Assembly: GCA_013399115.1 (NCBI GenBank)
Contig: VXAA01006523.1
Span: forward strand, 133,993 to 197,992
Direction of reading: 5' to 3'
DNA: 64,000 nt
DNA from: Anseranas semipalmata
Taxonomy: Eukaryota > Chordata > Aves > Anseriformes > Anseranatidae
Shown here piece by piece: positions 1 to 13,907 of this stretch. The notes under the pieces are model-generated. The model was not told the origin of the DNA and did no database searches. It saw nothing but the letters and a program-made list of their open reading frames with translations. The position numbers and the translations under genes were made by a program. Within the stretch, counting starts at the first letter, position 1. The number at the start of each line of letters is the position of its first letter.

Positions 1-300
1 CGGGCCGCTGGGGGCCGCGGGCCGCTGGGGGCCGGGCCGGGCCGGGCGGGGCCGCTCCGAGGTGCGGCTCAGCGCACGGGTAAGCGGAAAGCCAGCGGCG
101 AAAATAAACCGGGAGAAGCCCGGCCTAAACGCTAATCCCGCTGCCGGCGTCTGCCTGGGAGCCGGGTCGTTCCGCAGAGCCTGAGCCCGGCGCTGCGCCG
201 CGGGGCGGTTATTTGTAGCCCCGGCGGAAGGAGGCTCCTCGGGGAGCGAGCGGCTGCTGAGCGTCGGCCCCGGCCCCGGCCCGGGCACGGCACGGCCAGC
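1..300. promoter_or_regulatory. CpG island, probable promoter region
   Basis: The sequence is extremely G+C rich with dense CpG dinucleotides to about position 300, after which composition falls to the background level, as expected for a vertebrate CpG-island promoter cut by the window edge. The first 50 bases hold a direct repeat of GGGCCGCTGGGGG (2-14 and 19-31) and G runs with G-quadruplex potential (27-51). A good plus-strand splice donor follows at 80. No coding exon is recognisable on either strand. Since DUSP6 lies downstream of POC1B on the same strand in mammals, this may be the DUSP6 5' flank (gene body to the left) or the start of a divergent transcript. That assignment is inference from gene order only. 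Confidence 0.7.
80..85 (+). other. Candidate 5' splice site in the CpG island
   Basis: The context ACGG|GTAAGC matches the vertebrate splice-donor consensus well. It would end a first exon at position 79 of a rightward transcript starting inside the island. No partner acceptor could be identified with confidence, so this may be a non-coding first exon or a chance match. Confidence 0.3.
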
Positions 301-3300
301 TCCGTGTTTCTTGCGCTGAAGCCATCCGTGATGCTAACTGAAGTTGGCACAGCAGTCACCGCGGTTCCAAGGCAGGCTGACACCCAGGTGGCACTAAGCA
401 CAGCCTCCCCAGCAGGGATTTTGACAGGGTCCTTGCTTGCCGCTTCGAAGGCTTGGAAGTGGGGCTTCAGCGTTACGTAAACTTTGCTCAGCCCCTAAAC
501 AGGGGGGTTGGTCAGGTGGGTGACAGGCGCAGGTTGCCCCTGCTTTGTCCCAGCGCTGAGTGCGGGCAAATTGCCTCGTCCGCCTTGCCCGCCGCGGTCC
601 TGCCCTCCCTCGTTAGAGGGTTTCCAGGCTGGTGCTACCGGGTGCTTCCCTGGTTCGGCTCTGGGTGTTCAGGGCACGCTGTTTAAATGTTCAGAACAGG
701 GACAGATCAAAGCAGGAGCCTTTGATTATTTCGTTGTTATGATTTTGATTTTTTCCCCTCTCTGCTATATTTAAGCCTTTTGTTCTCACCCAGGTCAGGG
801 CTCAGGCAGAGCAGCAAACTCTTTGGAGCTGGCACTGTTGATTCCTTTGTATGAGTATGGCAAACAGCACAGTCCTGGCAAAGTAAATAATCAGATCATA
901 ATTTAAGTCCAACTTTTTTTTTTTTTTTCTTTGAAATTGATACCGTGGCTATTCTTTATCTTTCTTCTCAAGTATATCAGATCAACTTAAAATTTTACAA
1001 ACCAATATAACCCAAACCTCAGCCTCACTATCCATGGCTTTCAGGCGTCAGAAATGGAAGGTCTGGAAATGGAAATTCTGCGAAGCGTGAGCAACTGAAA
1101 TGGAAATTCTCAAACCCTCTTAACAGGTTCTTAAAGAGAGGTGTTTCTCTCTTAAGGTGCAGTACAATGCAGTGCTTGTCTTACAGCCATGTTGAACATT
1201 TCTTATTACTCATTTATTCTATTAATTCGTATTTTCTCTGATAACCTGCATCCCAACAGGAGCCACAGCCAGAAGAATCCTCAAATGACTGATTCTTACC
1301 TAAGGGGTTGCCTTCATTTCAAAAAAAAAAAAAAAAAAAAAAAAATTAGGTCAACTTAGAAAACAGGCAGAAGGAGTCATATCAAACAATGGTGAATGTG
1401 ACCTGAGAGTTAGAGGCAAGGACAAATTCAGTAGAACATTGTGACAAGTCCCAGCAAGCTTGCCACAATGATAAATACAATTTGCTCCTTGTAATCCATG
1501 TTATTATTAATTGACACAGTTTTTCAGGCTTGCATTGTACGTTGATTACATTTTTTAAAATACAGATGCACAGGAAAACTTCAGCACATTTCAGAGTTTG
1601 GATTTGAAGAAGACAGAACAAACCCCGAATTATTTCCATCAAATACTTCCATATTCATATAAGGTAAACTTGCCTCTCTGGTGACTAAAATATTTTAGGA
1701 AGAAAATATGTTCTGATTATCATCTTCAGGGCATTTTCAGTGACGTTTTATGGCAGTGGTTTAAAATAAAAATCTTAGTCATTCAACATTTTAACTGAAA
1801 GCAACATATTATGCAAGCAGTTTATCAAACCCATTGAGATACCTGCCTAATAGTAATCCAACAATAAATAATGATGGCATTTAAAGAGATTTTCATCATT
1901 AGTACTGTCAGATCTGATTGAAATGTTTTGAATGTTAAGGTTAAGTATATGAAGGCAATGAAAATGTAGATGAAGCACGCTCAGGAGAGCTGTATTTCCC
2001 AAGCGGATCTGGGGGCAGAGACTTGTTATGATGATGGCTATTGCCAGCTCATCGCATGGCAACAGTTTGAGGGTGGCATTTGCTGAGCTGGGAGCCAGGC
2101 AGCAGGTTCTGCACTGCAGCGGGGTTAAACAAGTAAAACAGAAATGACACCCTTTGTACCAGGACCGCCCTCAGCACCCACCAGCTGAAGATCACTAGGG
2201 GAGAGTGAAAACTGCATTGTACTTTGCAGTCTTTGTGTTCACATGCATGTGTGCCCTCACTTTTTCTCTCTGCCTGAATCACGTTGTCCCGTCAGTCACT
2301 GAGGGCGTGCAGGAGTAGACCACATTACCATTTGATGGTTTATCAAAGACCAGATCTACAGCCCAGGCATCACCAGGTCACTTTATCCTTCAACCTCCAG
2401 AAGTTTTTATGGTACCTAGACAGTAAGAAGAGCCTATTCTTGTTCACCATGATCCCCCCGTTCATCCAGCCACAGGCAGAGATAGCTTTTGAACCTTGCA
2501 GTGTTTATCTCTAGGTGGTTTTTGTTTGTTTGTTTGCTTGTTTTATTCTTTTTATATCTCCCTGGCTGTGAATGAAACTTCTTCAGCCCATCTCAAAGCA
2601 CATTTGTCACAAAAGGCCAATTTTGCTGACTTTTGGACCATAGATCTCCCGCTTGTTCTTAGCACGTGTAGAGGCCCAAATCTCCATAGCCTGAGCTTTT
2701 CTCGGCCGGAGATGCAGACAAGAGTGGAGGATGGAGATTTGAGTTCAGTGTTGCTTAGCCCAATTCCTTCATTTTTTTCTCTGTAATAGAAACCCTAGCC
2801 CTGAATTAGGCAGACAGGATTTCTACATAGTGTAATGGGAGAGGAGTACCAAAAAAGGCAGATATCTATGACATTTTGAAACCGGGCCAACTGGGCCATT
2901 GTGAGACACTTCACAACCTGGGATACCAAGGCAGCGATGCAGAGGCATCCTCAGGATGCTAAGTACTGGTGAAGTTTCTTCTTGAATTAAGCACCAAGAA
3001 TGGGAAAGTTTTTTCCTTTTGTAAGTGCTTTCTTCCTCTAAAGATGCAGGTTCACACCTCTCTTCCACTTTGTTTGGAGCAGAATTTGACAGGAGCCTGT
3101 CTTTCTATGAGAAAATGCAAGAAAAAGAAACAGGAAAGGCTTTTCTGTTTCTTTGGTCAGACCTTTCCCATGTTGCATAAATAAATATTTGTGAAATCAG
3201 GGGCTCCAGCCTTGGTTTTCCACATCCCACTGAGGAACTGAATCAAAATGGCAGAGTGACCCTCTGTCTACACTCTGAGGTTGTCTGCTGGAGAAGGCCA

Positions 3301-6300
3301 AGGAGCATGAAACATGCTGGCGTCAGGATTTTGGCTGAGATGTAACTCAACTCACTGCTGGGTATGCAGGTGCTTGGAAGGTGTAATGGAAATATTTCAC
3401 TGCTGACAGGTCACAGTTAGCCATGAATTTTGAGGATCTTGACTGTCAGCCTTGACTGAACCAGCCCGTGGTGATAGTCATTCAGCTTTAGATGTCAAAA
3501 GGTAGATGTTCAGCAGTTCAGCAAGTTCTCTCTTAATAAGCACGTTCAGGGGGTCTTCAAAGAGGACAAATTGTACTATGGAGCTTCTCAGTTCCCTGCA
3601 CTGGCTCTAAGTGGCACCTAGCATGACCAGCCCTTCCTTAAGTAAGGCCCTTACGTTAAGTGCCCAACGTAGAGTCCACGAGTCTCACCTCTAGGTTTGC
3701 CTGTGAATCCCTCTCTCAATTTCTTTTAATTTCACTAGAAGTGAGAATTAACAGTCTGCCTGTGTTTTTTTTGTGTGTGAATGATCTATTTGAAAATAGA
3801 CTTAGGCAAATCATCCTAGACTACACCGGCCATAAAATATAGTGCCTGTGGTGCAAAAGTGGTTAGTGCAGGGTACCACAAAGGGAGAACAAAAGTGCCC
3901 TATAAAGCATTTTACTTGTTATGTGTAAAGCACAAACAATTTATGGAAATGGTATTTAACTGATTATTCAATGTCCAATTATTCACATCTAAAATAATTC
4001 CTGAAGTTGGAGAAATAAAACAGTGAATGACTCCATTTAGGAAATCCTTTTGACTCAAGTGCTTTCCTTGAAACAGCAAATAGCTCGATGACCTCAAGGA
4101 CATATTTAATTGTGCCTTGTAATAAAGTAATGTAATTAGCAATTACTTAGGAATGATGCTTTAAAATACTTCACAGCTACAACGGAAATGCTTTTATTCA
4201 AGCGGTTTTGTTTTCTTTTGACTTCTTTTAGAATAAAGTAAGTTCCCATCTGAATGTAGCTCATACCTGAGTTCCTCAGATTGTTCCTCAGGGTGTGCAA
4301 AGGTGAGCAGTTTTATTTGACAGCAGATCTCTAATGGCTGTAGGTCTCTCCTTTCTTAGAGGATAAAATTAAGCTTGCAGGAGAGCAGTGCAAGGCATGC
4401 ATTTCACCAGGCTCACACAGTGATTTGGCCAGGCACGCAGGCCAGCACTCCAATCTCTTTTTCTTTTTTTTGCCTTTGTGTTTCCCACCAGGTACTGCCT
4501 TCAGTAGTGGCAGGTTTGGTGGCACTCACCTATGTGTCACTTCATAGTGGTTTACGTTCCGCTGGCAACAGAAACATGGCACAGGTGGGCAGCTCTGTCT
4601 TAAAAATAATAGACATGAAGAGAACAGGAGGCTATGTGTGCATACTTTTCTTATAAATCATTACATGTTAATCTGAAAGCTTTCAAATCAAAAATCAACT
4701 GTATAAAGGAAGCAAAAAAAGAGAAGCAAACTAAGCTCTAAAAGAGGTACTAGCACAGTGACTGAGAGAAAATACTGATATGTCCTTAAATTTGGTGGCA
4801 GTAATAAATTAATAAATTCGCTTACAGGTCGGAATCCAGATTCATATGATTCTGTTACCTGAGCAGAGGAAAATAGCAAATCCTATTCAAAAATCCTGAT
4901 CCAAGGTACAGGAATATCCTGTGATTTGTATAGGGCCAACAACGTGCTTATATTATTTCTCTGCCAATACCAAAGAGTTCAGTAGTGTCCAAAGTACGTT
5001 CCCCTGTTTTGCATGCTGGTGTCTTTATCTCTGACCTTGCCTGCTGTTCAGGGGCAGCCTGTATCACACTATACCAGGCACACACATCACAACAGATGAG
5101 GCTGCTGAGCAGATGCTATAATCTCTTCAGTGCAGCCCATTTTAATGTGCTCAGAAGGGCTTACTAGGCACTAACACGTGGGCTTACCTGGGGAAGCATT
5201 AGTGCCATCGCTAGAGCGTGTTACTGCACTAGCACAGTCCCATTTTCATCCAGTTCACTCATCCCACAAGGAAGCAAACCTGACAGCATCAAGCAAGGGT
5301 AGAAAGCAGCTCTCTGTTCTCGACGCTAAAGATTTATGTTCCTCCGCACTCGGAAGGTCCCCTGATCCCACATCTCTCTAGGCACTTGCTCTGACCGTGG
5401 TAATAAAGCCTGCCCCTGGGATGACTGAAGGCTTGTTCTAGACTGAAAGGAGTAAACAAGCGCTGCCTTGGCACAGTGCAGGTTAACTCAGCTGTGCAGA
5501 GAGCAGAGCAGGGACAGCAAATTACGTAAGAAAAAGATCTTCATCCTGGGATGGGTATATTCAGGAAAAGAAACACAGCGTGGCTATCTCATGTTCTGGT
5601 TCCAAAGAGAGGCAATTAGGAGTCTAACCCAGGCATGAACAATTCAGTTTCTGCTGCCTGTTTTTTATATGGCCACTGGAATGTGTCCGGGGGACCTGGT
5701 GGAACCGAGCACACAGTTTGGCTCCAGGATGTCACAGGGGTAGGCAAGTGGACGGATAGATGTCCCAGCACCTGCAGCCCCCATTTAGCACGTCTGCTTC
5801 ACTTTTCACAGATGTAACCCCCATGGGGACCTCTCCCAGGCCAGGCAGGACCTGCACCAAATGGGGTGAATGCATTGACTGAGGCATGAATTTCCTTATT
5901 ACTGGGGTTGGGGGTTCCCTAAATGACCTGCTGCTGCCAAACACAGTTTGGCAAAAGTTTATTGAGGAGAAGAACCAAACTGATGGTCTGACCTAGGTGC
6001 TAGAATGTCCTGCTCAGTTAGAAAAGGAGCTCAGATCACACAATGAATTTGAAGCACCAGTGGTGCTGCTGGCGTGAAGGGGACAGCATGTGGCATGTGT
6101 CTTTGCGTCCTGTGATGCAAGTGTCTAGCTTTCTGGTTTAGTTTGATACATTTCCCCCCACTCCCAAACAAGAAGGGAGTGGTAAAAGGAAAACTGCCAA
6201 ACTACGGTGATCTCAAGGGGTCACCACACCTCGTAATTCCCACAGATCAGCCTATTTGTTTCTTTTTATCTGGAAGCTTGAGAGACCTTGGCTGGTGGAA

Positions 6301-6630
6301 GAGGGAAACTGGTAGAAAGAATTTGCTGTATATAGAACAAATGGGGAAAGGATAATGTCCTAAACATGGAGCAGCATTTAAAATGTCTGGGGTAGTACTG
6401 GGCTGTGCATGTTACTAGGAAAGTATACGTTTAAAGTGTATAGTCCTCTTAAAAGGCATACATCTCAAAGTATGGACATAAATGGTATTTATTTCTGCAT
6501 CTTTGATCCAGCATTCAAGAGCTTTGCTGTATACAACATACCTTGAAGATTGGGTGTGTACAAGTGTAATTTCTGCAAATGTTGACAAGAGAATTACTGC
6601 TGTTTTTTATCCTGGCTTTACTGTGCTTAG
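301..6630. other. Intergenic sequence, no gene seen
   Basis: Composition is near average with short open frames on both strands, none resembling a known family. It contains a T run (about 913-929), a 25-base A run (1321-1345) and a TTTG-type repeat near 2519-2545. AATAAA motifs occur on the plus strand near 3180 and 5402 but are not tied to an identifiable transcript. Confidence 0.6.
1321..1345. repeat. Poly(A) homopolymer, 25 bases
   Basis: An uninterrupted run of 25 A with no AATAAA in the 30 bases before it. This is a simple repeat rather than a clear retrotransposed tail. Confidence 0.9.
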
Positions 6631-6785
6631 ATATTGATGAGGACTTTGTGGTAGAACTGTCCCATCTAAACAACGGGTCGTCTCTTAGTATGTCAGACCA
6701 CTATGGCATGGTGATCACAGCTCTGCTCGTGGTCACAGCTTATGTTACTCATTCCGTGTACTGGTGCCAACAACATACCACAAAG
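6631..6785 (+). other. Possible isolated coding exon, unrecognised
   Basis: A pyrimidine-rich tract ending TGTGCTTAG precedes 6631, and AAAG|GTAAAT follows 6785, so both splice sites are plausible. Between them one frame (codons from 6633) is open for 51 residues. It begins IDEDFVVELSHLNNG and contains a hydrophobic stretch (MVITALLVVTAYV) followed by YWCQQH. The same frame is open upstream from an ATG at 6579, which would give a 5' hydrophobic leader (LLLFFILALLCL). Several CpGs are retained, unlike the flanks. I do not recognise the protein and saw no partner exons. A 51-codon open frame occurs by chance fairly often, so this is a weak candidate. Confidence 0.15.
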
Positions 6786-9700
6786 GTAAATTATATTAAA
6801 TTATTACTTTCTCTGAACAGTTTTGTAGTATAGCTGTAAAGTATAAACTATTTTCACAAAGTTTCCTATTCTAGCTAAACTGTGCAGATAAATGTCTCCT
6901 CGAGTGTTGACAAGAGGTTGGTGTACAGATGTCTACACCCCTGTGCTTTCCAATGATGCATTGGAGCCTCCCTGCTCTCTCGGTGGTTTTCTTCAGTATC
7001 TGTTATAAATGTTGGTTTGTTATTTCATTCTTTTTCGTTCAGTCCCATTTTGCATCAGTCTGCTTCATTTCATGTGGCAGTCCCATCAGATCAGAGAAGC
7101 CAAGCATTTCTGGATCACATCAGAATCTGAATGGGAGAGGTATCAAATAAGACCAAAGCGTGCAGAAAGCAAGGATGAGGATTCAGCAGTGGCCTGCTCC
7201 CTTTCCAGTCTGCCCCACAGTTCCCGTTCTTGACAGTTCCTGACTGCTCCATGATGGGTGGGCAGGATCCTGAAGAAATGGATGATCCTTTTTTTTCCCG
7301 AGTGAACTGTAACTTTATTGAATCAGGGAAATCACATTAGAATTACGCTGTGGGTGATGTATCCTAGATGGTTAGGTTCTCAGATACGTAGAGGAACGCT
7401 CAGTGAGTCAGCCCTGCAATTTTTGGTGGAGTAGGTCTATTCCGGTGTGTGGGTGTTCACAGAACAATTACGTAAGTGTCAGGGTAGCGAGGAACTTTTG
7501 ACATTTCTGGCAGCTTAACTGAGTTCTTTTCAGTCAAAAATACTCGAATTGTTGTTCTCTTGCATTAAACACACATCATTGCCTTAACTGGATTGGGGGG
7601 GAGGGCATTTTCTGAAGCATCACTTGTCAGGGCAAGATATTGGAGCAGTTTTATTCTTGAGAAAACAGGAGATTTTTCACAGTTACAGTGAGACGAACAT
7701 TTGTGAGAACCGTTTTAAATCATATAAGAGGGTGCGAAAGTTGCCATGCCATATGCCTGGAATTTACTATGGTAGAGCTAATTGCTGCCACTGAATGTAA
7801 GGGCCCGTCAGCTTTTTCATCATCACACCCACCCTCAACACCTTTTCTTATTTTATTTATTTATTTTTTGGGGAGTTTTAAGTTTGCCTGACTCTTGTGC
7901 CATATAGTTTTTGGGCTGCAGAATGATAATGCAACCTCCAAGCTAACTCTTGAAATGCCTTACATCCTATATTCAAGGTGAATAGATTAGGTACCCCACT
8001 GACGTATGGTGGATTAAATTCCAAGGCAACTGCTCTTCTACGTGTATTACACAGGGAAACAAGGAGAACTGGTTTGTCTCCCAAGAGCAAGATACCTAAT
8101 TTAGTCAGACTAAACCAGTGTCCAAATGACATTTTCAGGGAAGATTTCTTTCTAAAGATCAGATAGGAAAGAAACAAAATATGATAACTGTTTTCTTTCT
8201 TGTTTGATCCAAATTGTGTCTTTGACACCAAAAACCTCCCATCAAACTAGCCAATGGACTTTTTGTTCTGGCTAAATATTAAATCTTTCAAACGATCATG
8301 ACCTTGAAACACTGTCTATTCTTCTACATGGTGCCACAATGAGGTCACAACTCTGAATGGTGCTGGGTGATCATCTGGCAAAACAGCATTAGTCCATGGC
8401 TGCTGGAGAGTCAGCAAAGGGCCTTAGGATGTTTTTCACCTAAAAAAAAAAAAGTATATTTTCTGCCATCAGACACAGAGAAAGGCTCTGTTACCTCTCT
8501 GTGGACAGAGGGAGAACTGGACCTGTGTGGGGGTGCTTGTCCACATGGGCTGTGTTAGCAAGTCCTTACTGAGACTGGAAGTACGTGAGATGAAGGCTCT
8601 ACCAGTGACAGTTTGTGGTGAGGAATCAGTGAGATAACCTGTGTTCTTTGGGCTCCAACCAATTTATTTTTGGCCAAGAATTTTCCCAATTAGTGGGGAC
8701 AACTTCAGCCTGGGTGTTCCGGCTTACTAATATGTACATTATGCCAGCTTAGACTCTCAGCATAAGGGGGTTCATTTTATCACTTGCCTCTGAAATTAGC
8801 AGACTCAAAGTTTGAATCTGCAGTCACTGCAATCATCCAATTGATTCTCCAAAAATCAGAAAATTCTGGAGATCTGCAGTGTGAATCTGTGGGCTTATAT
8901 GACTCGCATCCTGGTGGACTGAAGGGATTCATTGTTCTGATGAGTGCAGGAGGAATTGCTTAAATCCAGTGAGCAAAAACAAAGGGACTCTCAGTGCCTC
9001 ATATTTCCTCCCCAGGATTTGTGCAAAGTAAATAAAGGAACTAAGTCTTCTGCAGTGAGTGCTCAGGATGAGAGCACTCTTCATTCTAGCCCAGTGCTTT
9101 CAACTGCCACCCGTGTCAATTCACGTAGTTACTCAGAGAAAATTGGAGGCAAATAAGCATGAGGTCTTGCATACCAAGAGCTCTCTATGCTCACTGATAA
9201 AATTTAGGTTCAGACACAGACTAATTATTTAAAAGTAATCGCTCCCCATCCTTTGAGACCCATTGACAGCACATGCAATGCGTCTGCTATGTCAGGTGGG
9301 CATGAACTGTTACATCCTTGTAGGGAGAGGTCACCTACCCCCATTGCTCACCTTGTAAGCACTGCCAGCCAGGGCAACCTCAGAAATGTACAACAGGATA
9401 TTTCCTTTGAAGGGTTTTGTTAGCTGGACATATTTTTTTTCTGAAAATCTACAAAACTGAGTGTATGAATGCTGCATTATTAACTACTAAAGCTAGGAGA
9501 TACATTGCTATGGGAAAATACTGATTACAATCTTCTAATTGTCAGAGGCAAATCTGCCACTCTCCATTGAGGAAGTATCGCTTGATTTAATCACTTGGCT
9601 GGTTTTGTCATCTAAGTAAGATGATCAGTATTCTCAAGCTAACAACTGGACTGGAAACAAATAGAGCAGTAGTTATTCTGGTTTTAGTGGCAAGGCAACT

Positions 9701-11046
9701 GTAGGTAAATTGACCCAATTCTCTTCATTGATATGTTCCATAACAAATAACAACTGTAACATTAAAATAGTAGCAAGAAACAATAGCAAAATTCACAACC
9801 ATTAGAATAACAGCAGTCTGTGTAGCAAAAAAACATTTTAAATTGCAGTGCCTCACTTCCCTGTGAGTGGAGTTATAGCAGTTTTTCAAGATTAGCTGAC
9901 ATAGTAAGGCAACAGCAGTGCCTGGAATAGGACCCATGATGTTGATTGTCTAGTTTCTCTCATAAGCATAGCCCACATTGATTTTGCAACTGAGTCACTG
10001 CAAAAATATATTGCATATTACTTTAGAAGGCAAATGAGGCCAAAATTACAGAGAAATTAACCAAGGGCTTTTTATTCTCTGGGCTTGGAATTGATCAGGG
10101 GGTCTGATAATCCATTAAGCTGAACTCAGCACATCGCTTTTAGAAGGAAGGGGAAAATGAACTTCTGACTGCAGAGACAGCAGAGATGAGATGGGGAAGA
10201 CATGCCAGAAGGATCAGGTCCAAGTGTGGCAAGGCGAGGTCCAAGCAGGGGTTACAAGTGAGGTCAAGGTGATCCCAACACCTCCCCTACACCAGCAGCT
10301 GCTCTGCAGATCTGTGCAGCTCCAGCCCTGTGCCCCTTATCTGCTTTCCTCCCAAACTCCCACCTGACCTTCATACTTAGACCTCCAAAAAAAGTGTGAG
10401 CTGCCTCTGTTCACTACAGCTTGCAGAGTTTGCCTACAAGCAATTCCTGAGCATCTGAGGTATGTCCTACGTGCACTGTTGCGAGGCACACTGTGACAAA
10501 AGGGTTACCTGGGCCAGGCCATGAGTGAACTGAGCATCTGCTGAGGCTGTTTTTGCCTAAGGCCACCCCTCTGAGCAGGAGCTTGTCAGGGGGCAGCCAG
10601 GGGACTTTCTGCTCGCTCAGGGGGTGCTGACCTTGGCTGAGGTCAGGGAGGAAGGAGCAAGGTCTAGACAAAATGGGGCTGCTGGACCTGAGGCCACAAG
10701 ACACGTGGTCTCTGTCTGAGAACAGGCTGCCTGCCTGGCCCATTCTCCATCTGGGCTCTTGTGGGCCTCTCTTTCTGGGAGAAAAGGCCTTAGATGAGGT
10801 GTTTTTAGATAGAGACTGTTTTCTTTAGCTCTTCCTAATCAGCCCAGCAAGGACATTTGTGGAAACTCAAGGGGTCTGTTTTCATTTCTACTGCTGGGTG
10901 AGAGGGCACCTCACACTTGTCTGTGAGTTGGTCTAATCTGCTTTTGGAGGAAGTTAAATGCTTCTTGAGAAGTGGCTAGGAGGGTTTTGTTTTCTCAGTC
11001 CTTTACTTCCCTCAGGTTCAAAGAAGGGTTTCTAGGAAGCAATTTG

Positions 11047-11047
<1 letters not shown>

Positions 11048-11078
<31 letters not shown>
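11048..11078. repeat. Poly(T) homopolymer, 31 bases
   Basis: 31 consecutive T, followed 21 bases later by an unresolved base at 11100. Length is likely unreliable in the assembly. Confidence 0.9.
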
Positions 11079-11099
11079 CCAGCCCTGGTTGCAACTCGG

Positions 11100-11100
11100 N
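11100..11100. other. Unresolved base (N)
   Basis: A single N shortly after a long T run, probably a consensus-calling failure. Confidence 0.95.
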
Positions 11101-12630
11101 AGCACTTCTAGGAACCTATAGTCAGTATATACCTGGAAGAGAGAAGATGAGTGTATCATTTCAGAGGAATCAAAATGAATTCCTGAGAACTGTATGTCAG
11201 AGATTTCCTCCAAGGGTTTTCTTAACATAAGATCCATGTTCTGAAATTTCCCATGTGTTTTCATGGCTTTCTTAAGAACATGTGGGCTATATTTTCTATA
11301 GTGGCCTTTGGACCAGCGTGAATTTACCTTCCAGGAACTGGGGGTTTTAACTGAAGCAACCCAAAGATCATGTCAAAGAAATTTTTTGCCCCTCTGTCAG
11401 TGACATTTGTGAATGATGGAAAACGATCCATATGGCTAAACAGACTATGTCCACTCCCCCACAAGTAGTGACTTAGAAGATGAAAGAAATATTCATCCTG
11501 ATCATCTGTTTTGTAACAGGATATTTATCTCAAGCTTTCAAGAATGTCATTCTTGGGGAGGAGGGGAATAGGCAGTAAGAGAGGATCTGTAATAGATTAT
11601 TGATGCTGGGAAGCAGGTAAGCCATAGGGCAGAAAACCTGCTTGAGCCCCACCAGCCCTGCTGTTGCCCAGGAAGAGGGACTGTGGGCCTGCCATAATAC
11701 GAGGAGGAGGAAGAAGGGGAGGAGGAGGCATTCTTACCACATGGTCAGTTAGGAGTCCAAGGAGAGTAAGTGGGTTTTGAAAAACGGTAAGGTCCTAAGG
11801 GTGTGTGTGTGTGTTCATCTCTAATGCATGTGAAGAGAGGACTGTTTAGGACAGAGACCAGGGATAGGGCTGTAAATCTGGTTCTGCAAACACATATGGG
11901 AAAGTTCACCCTGTTGTGTTTCAGGGAGGCTGGCAGTGGAGGAGGCTGAATCTCAGCTCTGTGTCTCTGCTCTGGTTAAGCAAATGGCACTGTTCTGACC
12001 TACACTGGCCCAGTGTTTGTGGCCATCTGAAAATGACCTCATTTGAACTCCGGTTCTGAACTAAGGAGCATAAAAATTGCAAAGCTCTTTGCTTCTAGTC
12101 AGGACTTCTAGGGTTGGTATTAATAGCTTTGGTGAACTGTAGTTCATTGATTTAAAGCACCTGTGCTTTTGCAAGTCAGGACTTTATCAATTTTTTTATC
12201 ACTTACACAGGAAGAGTGCTGGGCTTAATGCTATTTATCCAGCTGGACATATTGACTTTGACTTAGGAGATCAAAGCATTTTGTTAGGGATTGTGTAACA
12301 TCTTCATATAAGAACTGTCAGGGGTAAATTTACCAAAGCCTGAAGCTTTGATTGATGATCATTTTGCATGAGTGTTCAGCATAAGGAAGCACACAATAGA
12401 CCCTTTCTCTTAATAGACCTGCAGGCCATGGCACCTTTAAACATACATATTTTGAAACACATTTCATCACCTCCTGGAACATAACACTACACAAAACTCT
12501 GGAAGGTACTCTGGAAAGTGAGCTTTCCCTGTGTGAGTAAATGGCTCCGAGGAGGTGGCCCAAGACCCTTTAAGATGTGGCTTGCTGTGGTGCAAACTGG
12601 GAGCCAGTGAACAGAATGCATTAGTTATCT

Positions 12631-12655
12631 TTATTAGTATTAGTATTAGTATTAT
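12631..12655. repeat. (ATTAGT)n microsatellite
   Basis: Repeated TTAGTA units forming a short hexanucleotide array, slightly imperfect at both ends. Confidence 0.85.
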
Positions 12656-13887
12656 TTGCCATTGAAATAACAGTGTTTCCCAATACGTAGAAGGCTGGAA
12701 AGTGCTAGCTCCAGAGCTCACAGATTCAGTTTTCTGCTCCAATGCAGCACTGCAGGCAGCAACACAGCCTGGCAGATAAAGCGAGTCCTTCCTCCCAGGC
12801 GAGGTAAAAGAGACTTGACTTCTAGTCCCAGCTTAAGGCAAGACATGCCACCATCTGTGGAACAACTTCCCTCATCTATTAATGTGTGAAGGGTACTAAG
12901 CAGGCTTGTTACACACTTTGGCATCTTTTATCACTAATTATTGGGGTTTATTCACATCCTATAACTTTTAAAATGCTGGACACTGGCCCCCAGCTTGGAA
13001 AAGGACACTAGCCATAGGGGCACTAACTGCCCTCCCATGATGGAGAATATCTTCTACTGTCATCTATAAAAGGAGCCATGGAGATAATCTCCTATCTCTG
13101 TCTCAAACTAAGCCATGCAGAATACTTGTCCCAGCCTCAGTGGAATTAAAACAACAGCAGTCCCCTCATCACAGGAGGTGTTGGCAACATGGATTTACTC
13201 TTTGGATAGTTGCCTTTGCTACAGTAGTAGGGGGCATGTACAGAATTAAAACAGATGGAATATGGTAGAGAGTTGTCTAAGCTTTTCTCTCAACGCTAAA
13301 TTGAAATCCAACAATCTATATAGGGTTAGACTAGCCCTATTATTGTCCATCCATGGGTTTTAAAGCCATGCAGAACTTTGGAAGTTGTTGTTGCCCTCCT
13401 TTTGGCTAGGTGCTCAGAGCACTGACCCAGCCCAGAAGATGGGCCAGCCCTACTTGGCAGCTGTGCCCTGCAGCTCGGCCAAGGTAGGGGCATCTGCAGC
13501 CAGATTGCTCCTACCCATAGCAGCAAGGGCACCATGAAAGCTGGGAAAGGGGCTTGTTGCTGCCGCCGCTATGTCTTCTACTCGCAGCCTTCGTCCTGAG
13601 TGTGCCACGGCCTGCGCACAGCGGCTTTTCCTTTCTTTTCTTTCTGTTTTTTTTTCTTTTTTTCTTTTAGCTATAAACAAACAAACACAACCTAAATATT
13701 TGGAGCACAGATTGCATGGCTCAAGGACTCAGGATGATTAAAAGCAGGAGCTATACAGAGACATCCAGAAATGATTGTTTTTAACAAGACAGGAACTTTG
13801 TCTGAAAACAGGATGACCTGCTACAAAAGACGCCAACAAATCCCCGTAGAGCTTTAGAAAAAACAAGCAGGCGCCTGAGTGTGCTTT

Positions 13888-13907
13888 AAAAAAAAAAAAA
13901 NNNNAAA
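13888..13907. other. Poly(A) run with NNNN gap
   Basis: An A run is interrupted by four N at 13901-13904 and resumes after them. True length is unknown. Confidence 0.95.

Noticed and set aside
1..300. DUSP6 first coding exon.
   Set aside because: No translation on either strand resembles the DUSP6 N-terminus. Only the gene-order argument supports the link.
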